Below are positions 11,116-22,011 of a stretch of DNA of 64,000 nt, one piece after another. The notes beneath the pieces are model-generated. The model was not told the origin of the DNA, did not search any database, and saw only the letters and a program-made list of their open reading frames with translations. The DNA is taken from assembly GCA_035771175.1 (NCBI GenBank), contig CM069594.1, positions 18,118,770 through 18,182,769 on the forward strand, read 5' to 3'. The position numbers and the translations under genes are program-made. This stretch comes from Paratinospora sagittata (Eukaryota; Streptophyta; Magnoliopsida; Ranunculales; Menispermaceae). Numbering within the stretch: position 1 is the first letter of the stretch; the number at the start of each line of letters is the position of its first letter.

Positions 11116-11886
11116 TGCGATCATAATGAGTTTAGGACTTTGTCAAACACATAGACTAACTTTTAAAAATAATTTTTGACAAGATTGAAGTAATTAACAA
11201 AGTTAAATACATATAAATCAATCGACTAAACATATGATTGAAACATTCAATACAATACAAGTAAATTGATAAAACTGTGCAAAGTTGGTAAAATGAATTC
11301 ATGTTAATCACTGATAAATATATACATGATAAATAATTTTAACTATGTGATTGCATAATTATCCTACTAATGTGTATGCATGGATAATCAATAATATAGT
11401 AGTGTATATGCATGATTATGATAAACTATATGCATGATTTTCAAAAAGATGCAAATCATATTGTCGTTGGAACATATAATGGTTACTCTACAACACTAAG
11501 ATTTTAAATAAGAATTACAAACATTAAGCTCTTGAATCTTCGTGCAATGTCGTTCCATCAACATGTTTTTACAGTATAGTTGACATCTGATATAGCCAGT
11601 TAGCACTGAAACAACTATGCCAAAGAGATTAATGATCACAAGTATGTTGTTTGTAATCATCAAAACAAAAACTGGGTGAGAATAGTTACATCAACAATTA
11701 TATTATTTTGAACGCCTTTTATCTATCAATGACGTTGTGTTTTTTTCAATATATTACGTGTCATGAAATGTGCTCACGTTTCTGTTGCAAACCCCTTATT
11801 GTCATACCCTATTTTGCGGAAAGTAGTGGATGTATTTGTCTAAGTGTTAGACAATTTTGAATTCAACGGGGTGTGACAATAATCAT

Positions 11887-11898
11887 AGTATCAGAGCA
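11887..11898 (+). other. Primer binding site of gypsy element
   Basis: TAGTATCAGAGC lies 7 nt after the LTR end (GTGTGACA, 11879). It differs at one base from TGGTATCAGAGC, the usual plant PBS complementary to the 3' end of initiator tRNA-Met. It marks the LTR above as the 5' LTR. Confidence 0.8.
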
Positions 11899-12551
11899 AA
11901 AACGATCTTGTGACCGGAGTTGGCATATTTTAAAATAGAAATTTAAAAATATGTATGGAGGAATATATACGTTCAAATTTTAAAAATCAAAATTTTGACC
12001 ATGTTGGAGGTAAAAAAAAAGATTTTTAGAGAGATATATATATATATTTCAAATTTTGAAAAATCAAATTTTTGGACCATGTTGGAGCCAAATGTTTTTA
12101 TGTTCAAATTTTGACCATGTTGGAGCAAAAAAAAAGCAATTTTAAAAGAGATATATATCTATATTTCAAATTTTGAAAATCGAATTCTTGGATCATGTTG
12201 GAACCAAATGTTTTATTGAGATATATATATATACATGTTTCAAATTTTGAAAGTTGGAGCCAAAACTTTAATAAGTGTTGAGATTTTTTTTAAGTCTCTT
12301 TTTCTTCAAAAAAAAAATCTAGGGGGGGGGGGGGGGGGTGGGGAACACGTGCCTAGGCACTTGGGATGATATTTGGCTATCAAATGGGGGAAGAAGGGGG
12401 TTCTTCATTTTTCTCCATCCCCACCGTGTCCCCTATCTTCTTTTAGCTATTTATGCATTTTTCATTGAAATTTTTGAGTTTTTCTACAAGATTTTCGTAG
12501 TTTTTTAACTATTTTCTTTAGAAAAACCAAGTTTTCAAAGCCTAATCAAGT
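11899..12551 (+). other. Gypsy leader with AT-rich repeats; left edge of copia remnant
   Basis: From about 11965 to 12265 there are three or so degenerate repeats of CAAATTTTGA...GACCATGTTGGAGCCAAA, with ATATATAT runs between them. They lie in the untranslated leader after the PBS. A run of 17 G occurs at 12322-12338. The sequence from about 12345 to 12551 is T-rich leader-like and leads into the env-like ORF. The junction between the gypsy element and the copia-type remnant lies somewhere here but has no clear edge. Confidence 0.5.
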
Positions 12552-13551
12552 ATGAGTCGTAGATCTACTAGAAGAAAGAAGATCGTCGAAGAAGATGAAG
12601 CTCCACTACTGGACACATGGCCAATAGAGACGATGCACGAAGTACTCCTTCCACCCGAGTATTATCCACATGTTCATGAAAAACTCAAGGCAATCAGGTG
12701 GATAAATGTTACTAGAGTTGAGGGGTATGTATATATGATTTTGACTAGAAATTTTTACAAGGGTTTACGGGTAAAGAATATAAATTCTGTAGATAATACC
12801 CTTTAAGTCACCACAATGGTGCATGGTGTACAGATCAGTCTAAACCCGTCGGACCTTTCTGATACAGTGAAGATACTGATGTTGGGACTCTGTTGTTACG
12901 TCTATACTAACGTCGAAACCCAACAAATTGAACCAAAAACCAAAAGAATACTGTGTTTCCTTACAAGAACGTCCAGGTATGACAGAATTCGTACTTCTAG
13001 GTTTCTAGCTGAACACCAGGGCCTAATACAAATTATTACGCACAATATTTTGCCCCAAACAACAAAAATGTCAACTTTGACTAGAGCCTAATGTTTTATA
13101 TTATATTGCATAGTGAAGGGAATACCTCTAAATCTCCCCTTCATTATACTTAGACATATGGCTAAAATTATGTCTAAGGACTTTGAGGATAATTTCCTCC
13201 CTTATGGTGACCTGATTGTGAAAATCTTAAAATCTCTCACGTGAGATTTGATCTAAATGAGGCAACCGATCCACTTTTTGGGCCAATAACGAACGAAACC
13301 CTTAAAAAGTATGATCCTAAGGGAAGCAAAAGCCCCATAATTAGAGTCGAGTAGAGCTCTAGCGGTGATGACTCAAATTACCCGAACCTAGACGAAGTAG
13401 GAAAGGGTACGGAAAATCGGAATGCTGATGAAGACCAGGAGGTTCCGCGCGACAACCTCACTGGAGACGACTTTGCTATTGACCTGAGCGGTTCATCACT
13501 TACCACGTCCCTAAGTATACTTGATGAAGTATATTTTGATGTTCACAAATA
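12552..13551 (+). pseudogene. Env-like/plant transposon-domain ORF (element E3), degenerate
   Basis: Starts at the ATG at 12552 with a basic N-terminus (MSRRSTRRKK). It continues in one frame through in-frame stops at 12804-12806 and near 13090, then shifts frame near 13245 and ends at 13551. The middle has the layout of the domain that plant genome annotations call 'putative plant transposon protein'. It shows an LTRNFYKGL-type block, a VHGVQISLNPSDLSD block and a LPYGDLIVKIL block. Blocks of the same kind are seen in the env-like ORFs at 31534-34354 and 24950-27481. An acidic tail (NADEDQEVPRDN) follows. The last 25 codons read through sequence that is otherwise LTR start (see 13478-13588). 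Function is unknown; these ORFs accompany copia/gypsy retroelements. Confidence 0.65.
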
Positions 13552-13588
13552 AAATTTCTTTCGGTGCTAACGAGCTTTATTTTTAGAC
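13478..13588 (+). repeat. LTR-start block outside its LTR
   Basis: About 110 bp nearly identical to the first 110 bp of the LTR at 16057 (TGACCTRAGC...ACTTGATGAAGTATATTTTG...GCTAACGAGCTTTATT). The match stops on both sides. It could be a relic of an older LTR or a duplication of the LTR edge into the element interior. Confidence 0.85.
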
Positions 13589-13590
13589 GT

Positions 13591-14129
13591 ATAAAGAAAG
13601 CTTCTACGTTTCCTTTTCACTTGCACCATTTGCAGTGAAAAGCTCTATCGCTTCATCTTCTTGTTCAATCTTCATGGCCTTTAGAACTCTTGTTTCCCAG
13701 AAAAGAACCAAGGAAGAACCGTCTTCTTCCTTGAGTGGATTCTCTTTGTCTTCTTCGTCAGATGACTCTGTTGAAGAAATATGATGTTTCATGTCTCCCA
13801 GAACTGACTTTGCACCTCCTGTTGAACCAATGCCATCTAGTGCTGTCCATGGAGAATATTTGGTTGAGAATCTCCTCGCCCAGCTGTCCGAGTCCAACTC
13901 TTCAAGCTTCCAACTAATTGTAGATTTTCTCTGCGAACAAGAACACAAAATGAAGGAGCTTGAGAAGGTCACTAGATATCAGAAGGATCTGATGATGATA
14001 CTTTTCAAGAAGTTGGACAAAACTCAAACAAAGCTTCTCCAGGAGTTTAGAGGGAGTTCTACGCTTACTTATATTGAGGGGAAGGGTGCAAACATAGTTT
14101 ATCCGCCTCATCTACCGAGATCTGTCTGA
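13591..14129 (+). pseudogene. Coiled-coil C-terminal part of element ORF
   Basis: The frame is open from about 13591 (YKESFYVSF) through a serine/acidic segment (SLSSSSDDSVEE) to a TGA near 13782. It continues in the same frame to a stop at 14127-14129. The second half is predicted coiled coil by eye: heptad-like LLAQLSESNS, then LCEQEHKMKELEKV and KKLDKTQTKLLQEF. It lacks enzyme motifs. By position it corresponds to the coiled-coil part downstream of the conserved domain in the env-like ORFs of E1 and E2. It is followed by a 24-bp tandem repeat (14253-14320). Confidence 0.45.
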
Positions 14130-14252
14130 CTCATGGCCTCGATGAGACGTTCTTCCACGGCCTCAGTGAGACAAGCTCGGTCTCGCGATGCTCAGGGCAC
14201 TCCACACCAAGCTTCATGTTGTTCGCTTCTCTGCCTGTGTCTGCAAAATCTG

Positions 14253-14320
14253 TCTGCCTGTTGTCTGCCAAATTCGTCTGCCTGTTGTCTGCCAAATTCG
14301 TCTGCCTGTTGTTTGCCAAT
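14253..14320 (+). repeat. 24-bp tandem repeat
   Basis: Nearly three copies of TCTGCCTGTTGTCTGCCAAA plus TTCG; the third copy is diverged at its end. Confidence 0.85.
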
Positions 14321-16056
14321 CCTTTGCCTGCCTGATATCAAAATTTTATTTTGTTGTTTTAATGTTTTCATTTTTATTTTTTATCTATGTTAAATAGGTC
14401 CTCCGAACCTTTCCAAAATTTTAATACAAAAGGTTTAAAGTTGGCTCTTCATGGATGTGTTATGTATGCTTATATGTGTGTGTGGAAATTCTATTTAATC
14501 GTCTGCTTCACTTCACAATCAGTTCTGCACATCTCACTACTTTGTTACTGCTGATAACTTGCCTGTTTAAGCTTCGTTATTTTGCCTGATTCTGTCATTG
14601 ACTATTTCTGATGCATAACTACTTTGTTCTCATAAACATTTTAAAAGTCTTATTATGACCATTATCATCATCTTTGTCACATCAGTATGTTTGTGGCATC
14701 TTTCATAAGATTAGTTACGTCTATCCTTGATTTTTGCTCATAATATGCATCATCTATTTGTGATTATTTGACGTTAAATGAATATCATGATTATCTCCTT
14801 ATCTTGCATCTTATGTGGTATTTCATTTGACATTCTTCATAGTTAGGCTGTGCTTCACAACTTATTTTTGTCTATGTTAGTTCATATCATGGATCATGTT
14901 CGCTTTAAACTTATAGAACCATATCTATGCATGACTCATGAATATGCAAATCAATAGGCCATGTACACAATTATACATCATATGCCTATACGTCTTGAAA
15001 AGAAATTTGCCTAAACTCATATCTATCATCTTTTGGCACTCTCTTTTCATGAATACTTGACTTTGAAGCATTCTCTTCATTCTAAATCATATAAGCATCA
15101 AATTTTTGAATGTTTGATTTCTAATGATTGCATACACTTCAAAATCATTTTTCATTAGAATCAACCAATCTAGGCTATGCTTCTATTGAAATTATTTGCC
15201 TAGTATTTGAGAATGAATGTATGTTATTGCTTGAACGATACCTATGAAATTTAGCATATATTCAGTATTTTTCGGCTATGTTCTGCATCCCATATATCTT
15301 CAAATGCCTATACTATGGAAAGTTCATGATTTTCCACTCTCACATGACGTTGATGATGATCTTAAATCTTAAATCTTGTGTGCATCAATTGCTCGTGATT
15401 TTGATATCTAATAGATGCCATATGCTTCAAAATTACATATTTTGCATCCTATTAGAATCATGATAGCTAGGCTCATATTAAAATATTTTGCCTATGCTAT
15501 AAATGTGCTTGTACTTGATTGTTTACAAATCTTAAAGCACATTCTGTGTTAGGCTTGGAGTAATTATCAAATTTATACTTATGCCAAACACCAAGAGAAT
15601 AATTGCCCACGTTTAAAAATTCTCTATGAATTTACCTTACGACAATTCTTTCTCATCTCCTATGACTACGATTCTCGGCTACGCTATTGTTTCAAAATCT
15701 TATAGCCTATGACTATGTCAAACTATTTCTCTGTGCTTAAAGATAAGATCTGCTTATCACGTGACTAACAGTATAGTAGACCTTACGCATTCTTATATAC
15801 CTAACTATGACACGACGTCATAAATTATCTTGAGGGTGAATGCACAATGTAAGAGGGAGTCTTCATGTAAGGGGGAGCCTCGCTACTCTACTACATCACA
15901 GGGGGAGATCTAAATTTTTTCTCTTCGCTTTTTTTATCATGACAAAGGAGGAGAAGAAAAATAAGAGAATTAGATGGGGGAAAAGAAAACCATTGATCTT
16001 TTTGCTTAAAGCGCTTAAATTTTTGATTTGTTTGCCATCATAAAAAAGGGAGAGAT
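14321..16056 (+). other. Non-coding spacer of element E3 with polypurine tracts
   Basis: AT-rich, no supported gene. A diverged internal repeat of about 290-bp spacing is visible: 15121-15215 against 15410-15505, both with CTTCAAAAT, ATTAGAATCA and TATTTGCCTA-type blocks. Purine tracts at 15851-15858, 15868-15877, 15899-15910 and 16042-16055 precede the LTR; the last is the adjacent PPT. Several such tracts point to a Sirevirus-type element. Confidence 0.6.
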
Positions 16057-16616
16057 TGTTGACCTAAGCAGTTTATCACTTAGCACGTCCCTAAGTATAC
16101 TTGATGAAGTATATTTTGATGTTCACAAACAAAATCTCTTTTGATGCTAACGAGCTTTATTCAAAAACTTATCTCAGCACCTCAGGAAAGCAAAAAACCA
16201 AAGAATGATTTGATCAAGAAACTCAAGATCATATTAGACGTTCAAGATCGTTTCAATCAAAGGACCTCAAAGATCATATCATGATTTCAAGATCACATCA
16301 CACGAACGATTCGATCAAGAGCTTCAAGACTATATCTTTCGATCAACGTTCAAGACATTCAACTCTAGCGCGGAGTTCTTATTGAAGATCTCATAATGAA
16401 GAGTTGGATTTAAAGATTATGAGAAATACGAGAAATATGCAGTATTTAAGGTATATCTTTCTTTAATCGATATTGCTCAAACATTTTTCAAATTGCATGT
16501 TTTGAAACATATATTTCAAGGTATTTCAAATGATTTGATTTTCTGTGTTTGATTTGACTTTAAATTGACTGAAGTTTTACGTATCTTTAATCACGTGTCA
16601 AAACTATTTTTAGAGT

Positions 16617-17285
16617 CTTTCAGGACTCTAATGACTTAGCTGCGCTCTCCTGGACTTGATAAGCTAGGACGTTGATGAATCATTAGGACGCTGATAACAT
16701 TCAGGGTTGAATTGAACTGATTCATTAGGATGCTCACTTGAAAGTAGCGGCCTCACTTAGAATCAACCTTTGAAGTTGTCAGGACGCTGATTCTGAATCA
16801 GCTTGTTGAAAGATCTCTGAGAGTCTAAGTTCTTCAAAGATGTTATCTTTGAGGACGCTGATAGTTATAAGTTGGATAAACTATCAGGATGCTACCTGGA
16901 TAGGAGCACCCTCATCTCTGGGAACCAACGAAATAACTTTCAGGGCGCTGATTGTCCTTCAGCGTACTTAGTGATGTTCTTCAAAAGTTTTAAATATGTT
17001 AGGATGCACACGTAGTTGTAGCGCCCTCGTGTTTTGTTTTTAATATGGTAGGACGCTTACCCGGAAGTAGCGCCCTCACCAACTTAATTGATTTAAAAGG
17101 TAAACAGGACGCTAACTGTGCTTTAGTGCCCTCAAAGTTAAGTAATTTTTGTCGCAAAGAAAGTCAGGACGCTTATGAGTTTGTAGCTCCCTCACTTCAT
17201 TGTTCAGTAGGACGCTTATACATAATGAGCGCCCTCAATGAACAAAACGACAAAGTTGATATTATGCGTCAGGATGCTGATTAGG
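16617..17285 (+). repeat. Dyad-motif array (type A) in LTR U3
   Basis: About a dozen units with typical spacing of 45-60 bp. The complete units read YAGGACGCT, then 10-13 variable bases, then AGCGCCCTCA. Clear complete units begin near 16726, 16885, 16939, 16999, 17048, 17104, 17162 and 17205. The arms GGACGCT and AGCGCCC are imperfect inverted repeats. The same motif in reverse orientation appears in the LTRs of E1, E2 and the solo LTR at 47701. Confidence 0.8.
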
Positions 17286-17569
17286 GAGGACGTTAATTCA
17301 ACAACCACCACGGTTTTGAAAAGTACGCTATATCTGTCTACTTTTTTTAGAAAGGATCTTTGCACAGAATCATTTTTAGATTTATCAGAGATTTTCTCTG
17401 ATGCATGAATCATGTTTTCCAAAGTATTCCTTATTCATGTAATATGAAAGGAACTAGAATGGTCATGAAAATTGCAGTTGGCATTTTTGTGATACATTCT
17501 AGTCGTTGTGTGTAAACGCTCACATTATATTTGAACTTCAAATGTCTAACTGCTATTATCTACTAAGTC

Positions 17570-17577
17570 TATAAATA
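17570..17577 (+). promoter_or_regulatory. LTR TATA box (E3)
   Basis: TATAAATA about 285 bp after the dyad array, followed by sequence without further array units. Confidence 0.55.
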
Positions 17578-18334
17578 CCAATACTTTGAATCAAACAATT
17601 TGTTGATAATTTTTATTGTGCCAAAAACTTTTTGAATGTTAGTCGTTTTCAAAATGTTTTCAACAGTTCAAGCTTTCAAAGTATTTTCACTGATACTCTA
17701 CTTATTCAAAAGATTTTCATATTGAGCCTAAATTATATTCTATCTCTGAAAATCTATTTGAATTGGTTTCTACTCAAATTCTCAGCCTGGATTTGTACTT
17801 AACATCAATCATGTTGATGAAAGAATTTGAGAGATAGTTCATGAGATACAGTTGTACTTGATTTCATATCCTAGTATTGTATCGAACTATATCAGTAGTT
17901 ATGTTAACCACTGAATACTGAACCAGAAGTTTTCATGCTTATACATTTTATCTATTTTGAAAAACCTTATGTGTTTGTGTTTTTACACTAGTCCTGCATT
18001 TTCAACTTCAATGTTTAAATGATATCATAATGTTTTCGAAGAAGCATTCAGATTCAAATAACATATCATTCACGCTTTTCGAAACTACACTTGAGCAATA
18101 CCGAACATTGAAAGGTAAAGGACTGCAAGTGTATTTTCTCTTAACATTACATATTCAAATTTACATATTTTTGTAATGCTACGTAATGAGCTTAATTTTA
18201 AAGTGTTCTACTCAGTTAGAACCAACTTTATAATTTTGCATTGGTATGCTGGTGTGTTTTAGGAATGAAACAACAAGGTCAAGTGAATGTAATTCACTTA
18301 ATGATTTCAAGGTTGAAATCATGTCAAGGTTGTT

Positions 18335-18560
18335 CCTTAGCCTGTGAAAGGAAAACGGTTCTTCTTTATCCCGTAAAAGGAAAGGTTCGTCCTTAACCTG
18401 TAAAATGATATGTTATATCTGAACCTGTAATAGAAAAACAATTTTTCCTTATCCCGTAAAAGGAACATGGATTTTTCCTCATCTCGGAAAAAGGAAATGT
18501 GATTTATCCTTAACCTACAAAAGGATAGGTTTGCCTTGAACCTGTAAAAGGGCAAGTTGT
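18335..18560 (+). repeat. R/U5 tandem array (E3 LTR)
   Basis: Degenerate units of about 30-35 bp around CCTTAACCTGTAAAAGGA, with variants such as CTTATCCCGTAAAAGGAA. CCTT and AAGG arms make each unit weakly hairpin-forming. Confidence 0.65.
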
Positions 18561-18808
18561 AACGGCTTGGTTTTCACCCGTAAGAGAATCAGCTAGTGGA
18601 TTGAGAAAATCCTAATCAGGAGATTAGGTAGTAGACGTAGGCTTGGCCGCCGAACCACTATAAATCCTAGTGTGCTTTATGTTATGCATTTTACTTTATG
18701 ATTAGTATGTGCATTTAATTCCAATGTATCAAAGTATATCACTAAGTCATTGAAAAAGAATTAAATTTGACCATCACCCAATTCACCCCCCTCTTGGGTG
18801 AACCAACA

Positions 18809-20900
18809 CACTCCAATACTCTTTGTAAAGAAGAAGGATAGATCCCTACATCTATGCATCGACTATAGGAAGTTGAATAGGGTAACCATCAAGAACCAAT
18901 ATCCCTTGTCCCGAATCGAAGACCTGTTCGACCAACAAAGAGGGGCCCGGTTCTTCTCCAAAATCGATCTTCGATCGGGTTACCATCAACTACGGATTAA
19001 GGAGTCCGACGTTTCGAATACAACATTTCGTACCTAACGAATGCCCTAGCTGCCTTCATGAACTTAATGAACTGTATCTTCAGACCCTTCCTAGATCGAT
19101 TCGTTGTTGTTTTGGCGGATGACATTCTGGTATACTCTCCAACCGAGGAACAACACAAAACCCACCTCCAGATCGTACTAAGTACCCTCCAACAACACGA
19201 ACTCTATACTAAGCTGAGTAAGTGTGAATTTAGGATGACCAAGGTCAAGTTCCTCAAGTATGTCGTCTCGTATAACGACATTGAAGTCGATCCTTCAAAA
19301 GTAGATGTCGTCCTAGATTGGATGCAACCGACTAACGTCACGCAGATCAGAAGCTTCCTAAGGTTAGTCAGGTACCCCACCCATGACCTCAAGCTTGTTG
19401 TCATTGTCTTCACCCTAAAGATTTGGCGACATTACATGTATGGCGAAAGATTTGAGGTGTTCTCCGACCACAAAATCCTACGGTACATCTACACCCAGAA
19501 GGATTTAAATCTCAAACAGAGGCATTGGCTTGAATTCCTTAAAGACTATGATTTTGACCTCCTGTATCACCTAAAGAAGGCTAACGTTGTAGCTGATGCA
19601 CTGAGTCGAAAATCATATGTCTCAACCTGCTCTGCCAACATTGAGATATGTAACTTGTTAACCGAGATCGAGGACCATAACTTCCAACTTGTTGATGACC
19701 ACACAACCATTAGGTTTGTCCAAATAACATTCCACTCCGAGCTTACTCGGGAAATTTCAGCGGCCCAGACAAACGATACCGAATTAATGGAAAAGAAATG
19801 CCTCATATCACATGACCAAGCCCCCAATCATTGATCCTTGTCGCCAGACGGTGCATTATTCTACAAGAAAAGGCTATGTTTGTGAAACGATCCTGACCTT
19901 CGGCGGGAAGCTTTGTTTGAGTGTCATGGATCGAAGTTTTCTATGCACTCGGGGGGAAACAAGATGTACAAAGACATGAAAAGACAATTTTGGTTTTATA
20001 GAATGAAAAAGGCAGTTGTAGGCTTCGTGTCAAAGTGCCTTACTTGCCAATAGGTCAAGGCTGAATGTAGACATCCATCGGGTCTGCTTCAACGACTACC
20101 GAATGAGGAATGGAAGTGGGACAACATCGCCATGGAGGCGCTGCCTAGAAATTCCAAGGGTCAAGATACCATCTGGGTCGTCATCGATAGATTGACAAAG
20201 GCTGCTTATTTTAGTCCGATTAAGTCTACTAATACCCCAGCCAAACTGGTTGAGATCTATGAGCACGAGATAGTCAAACTTCATGGGATTCCTCCTACCA
20301 TCGTGAGTGATCGTGATGCCAGATTTTCTTCCAGGTGTTGGCAAAGCTTTCAAACTAGAATGGGTTCTAAGGTCACCATAAGCACAGCCTTTCACTTACA
20401 AACTAACGGCCAATCCGAATGCCTCATTCGGATCTTGGAGGATATGCTACGTTGTTGTATTTTGGACTTCAAAGACAGATGGGCTAAATACCTGCACTTG
20501 GTAGAGTTTTCTTACAACAACAGTTTCCAAACAAGTATCGAGATGGCACCATATGAAGTTTTACATGGCAGGTCGTGTAGATCCCCGGTGTGTTGGTTAG
20601 ATATGGCTGACCAACCACAACTTGGCTCAGATCTGATCAAGGAAACAACGAACATGATCACTCTTGTTAAGGAGCGACTTAAAACTGGCCAGAGTCAACA
20701 CAAGAGCTACGAAGACAGACGACGAAAGCCCCTAGAGTTTGAGGTTGAGGAGTATGTTTTCCTTAAGGTCCAACCCATTCGGGGCGTGAAGCATTTTGGG
20801 ATCAAGGGCAAGTTGTCTCCATAATATATTGGTCCTTTTCCAATCATGAAAAGAGTTGAAGAAACTGCCTACCAGTTGTCTCTGCCAGCTTTCATACCTG
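18809..20900 (+). pseudogene. Tekay-like gypsy pol: RT, RNase H, integrase (degenerate)
   Basis: RT begins abruptly at [10 protein letters not shown] (18810), followed by an LCIDYRKLN block and [11 protein letters not shown]. After a frame break near 19037 come the LADDILVYS catalytic block and SKCEF (19110-19240). After RSFL near 19365 about 170 residues are missing, joining RT directly to the RNase H-like segment ([19 protein letters not shown]; 19395-19610). Integrase follows: an HHCC zinc finger (CHG...HSGG...CLTCQ, 19920-20050), then the core with D in VVIDRLTKAAYF, D in IVSDRDARF and E in NGQSE. Its C-terminal end dissolves near 20900 into LTR sequence without any chromodomain. Stops and frameshifts make it non-functional. 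The gene set is collinear with the 5' LTR at 8216-11879. Confidence 0.92.
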
Positions 20901-21893
20901 GGCCCTTCTTCTCCATATTTGCTATAAATAAAGGGGGGTCAATTAGCTCCGAACTATCACCTTTTGGAAGTTTTCCTCCTCTGAAAAGCTCTGAGACTTT
21001 GTCGATTAAACGTCGAGACTTTACCTCCAAAAGTTGTGTCGAAACTTGCATCTCAAGGTGGGGATGAAGGAATAGATTTGCGTATTATTTTACTTTATGA
21101 TAAGCATAACATTGCATCATTTATATACATCATACCATGCTACATTACTTTATGCATATGGCATACTAATGATGAGGGTGGTTGCTTGTCTTTGTGACGG
21201 ACCATTAGAGCCCTCGTGATGCGATTGAGCACCTTTTGCTTGTGGGACCTAGAGTTGTATTACGCTCGGTCCCGTGATATCAAAGATGAACCATCACATG
21301 ATGATATTAAGCATACGGCCCGCGGTGCACTCCGTAGTTGCTATTTGATTTATAAAGCACACATACGTTGGTACGGGGGATGTTGCAGCATTTCATGATT
21401 GTATTGCTTGACGTGGATTGAAATACTTTATTCTATGTACTGTTGTATTTATATTTTGTAAATGTTGTTTTTACTTTGTTTGATCTACTGAGCTATGAGC
21501 TCGCCCCGTTGCTTCATATTTCAGAGAACTAAGCTGAGTTAAGGTTGATCTGTACGAGGGGTAGTTACCAGTCCCGACTCACGTCGAGACTTATCTTTTT
21601 GTTCATCAAGGGGCTGATATGTAGCTACCTTCTTTTGATGGCATTAACCATTCCTTTCTGAGAGGGTTTGTCCCCTTTTTATTTTGTCTCTTAGAGATCG
21701 CCTGTAAAACCCTATTATATTATTTTGAACACCTTTTATCTATCAATGAAGTTGTCTTATTTTCGATATATTACGTGTCATGAAACGGGCCCACGTTTCT
21801 GTTGCAAACCCCTTATTATCATACCCTGTTTGGCATAAAGTGGATGTATTTGTCAAAGTGTTAGACAATTTCGGATTCCATTGGAGTGTGACA
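20901..21893 (+). mobile_element. 3' LTR of Tekay-like gypsy element (5'-truncated)
   Basis: Matches 8553-9363 plus 11702-11879 of the 5' copy almost throughout. It includes the TATA box (20923-20930), the GAGGGTGGTTGCTTGTC block, the ACTGAGCTATGAGCTCGCC block and the GTGTGACA end at 21893. Its 5' third and the integrase C-terminus are missing, so one deletion joins integrase to the LTR interior. Confidence 0.85.
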
Positions 21894-21998
21894 TGTGTAG
21901 TGAGAGGTTAGGCCGATAGGATGTTGGATGTGTCAAGGTATGACATGTTTGGTATTCTGTGTCAGTTGTAACATCGCCCTACGAAGAGGGCTACGACA
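21894..21998 (+). mobile_element. LTR 3' end of a second Tekay-like element
   Basis: About 105 bp resembling the ends of the LTRs at 2049-4023 and 42599-44118: RGGTTAGGCYGATAGG, then TGTGTCAGTTGTAACATCGC and a GGGCTACGACA end. A degraded PBS-like TTGGCATCA follows at 22002, and gag follows that. Confidence 0.6.
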
Positions 21999-22011
21999 AT
22001 GTTGGCATCAA

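Larger units (their letters stand above)
9364..11696 (-). mobile_element. Solo LTR of family S, nested in gypsy 5' LTR
   Basis: A 2333-bp LTR on the minus strand, starting TGTTGATGTAACTATTC (at 11696) and ending TAGGCCAACG at 9364. The terminal CA has mutated to CG, seen as CGTTGG on the plus strand. It is flanked by perfect 5-bp duplications ATTAT (9359-9363 and 11697-11701). Removing it restores the uninterrupted gypsy LTR as seen at 21710-21730. It has the same internal order as 5862-8215. No internal region remains, as after LTR-LTR recombination. Confidence 0.95.
8216..11879 (+). mobile_element. 5' LTR of Tekay-like gypsy element (split)
   Basis: The LTR is recognised from its close match to the 3' copy at 20901-21893. 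It shares the TATA region, a GAGGGTGGTTGCTTGTC block, an ACTGAGCTATGAGCTCACCC-type block and the GTTAGACAATTT...GTGTGACA end. It is split after 9363 by a solo copia LTR; sequence resumes at 11702 with the five-base ATTAT duplicated. The true 5' edge is not visible, because it begins right at the end of the family-S LTR (8215). A PBS-like site follows at 11887, so this is the 5' LTR. Confidence 0.85.
16057..18808 (+). mobile_element. 3' LTR of copia-type element E3
   Basis: Starts TGTTGACCTAAGCAG after the PPT (AAAAAAGGGAGAGAT) and ends CTTGGGTGAACCAACA, 2752 bp. Order: a dyad-motif array (16617-17285), TATA box (17570), about 35-bp repeats (18335-18560), a GTAGTAGACGTAGGCTTGG block with an AACCACTATAAAT box, and a C-rich end. 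This is the same architecture as families S and E1/E2. The RT of the gypsy element begins immediately after the LTR, so the left part of that pol was lost at this junction. No matching 5' LTR is present apart from the 110-bp block at 13478. Confidence 0.88.

Noticed and set aside
14133..14397. Cysteine-rich frame with ACCLPNSS repeats
   Set aside because: Made by the 24-bp tandem repeat at 14253-14320, open in more than one frame; no support beyond that.
16617..17285. CRISPR-like array
   Set aside because: Spacing is regular, but the units are degenerate dyads inside an LTR of a plant element; repeats are not identical and there are no cas genes.
18337..18555. Frame with repeated FYRLRxNLSF units
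   Set aside because: Arises from the 30-35-bp R/U5 repeats of the E3 LTR, read antisense.
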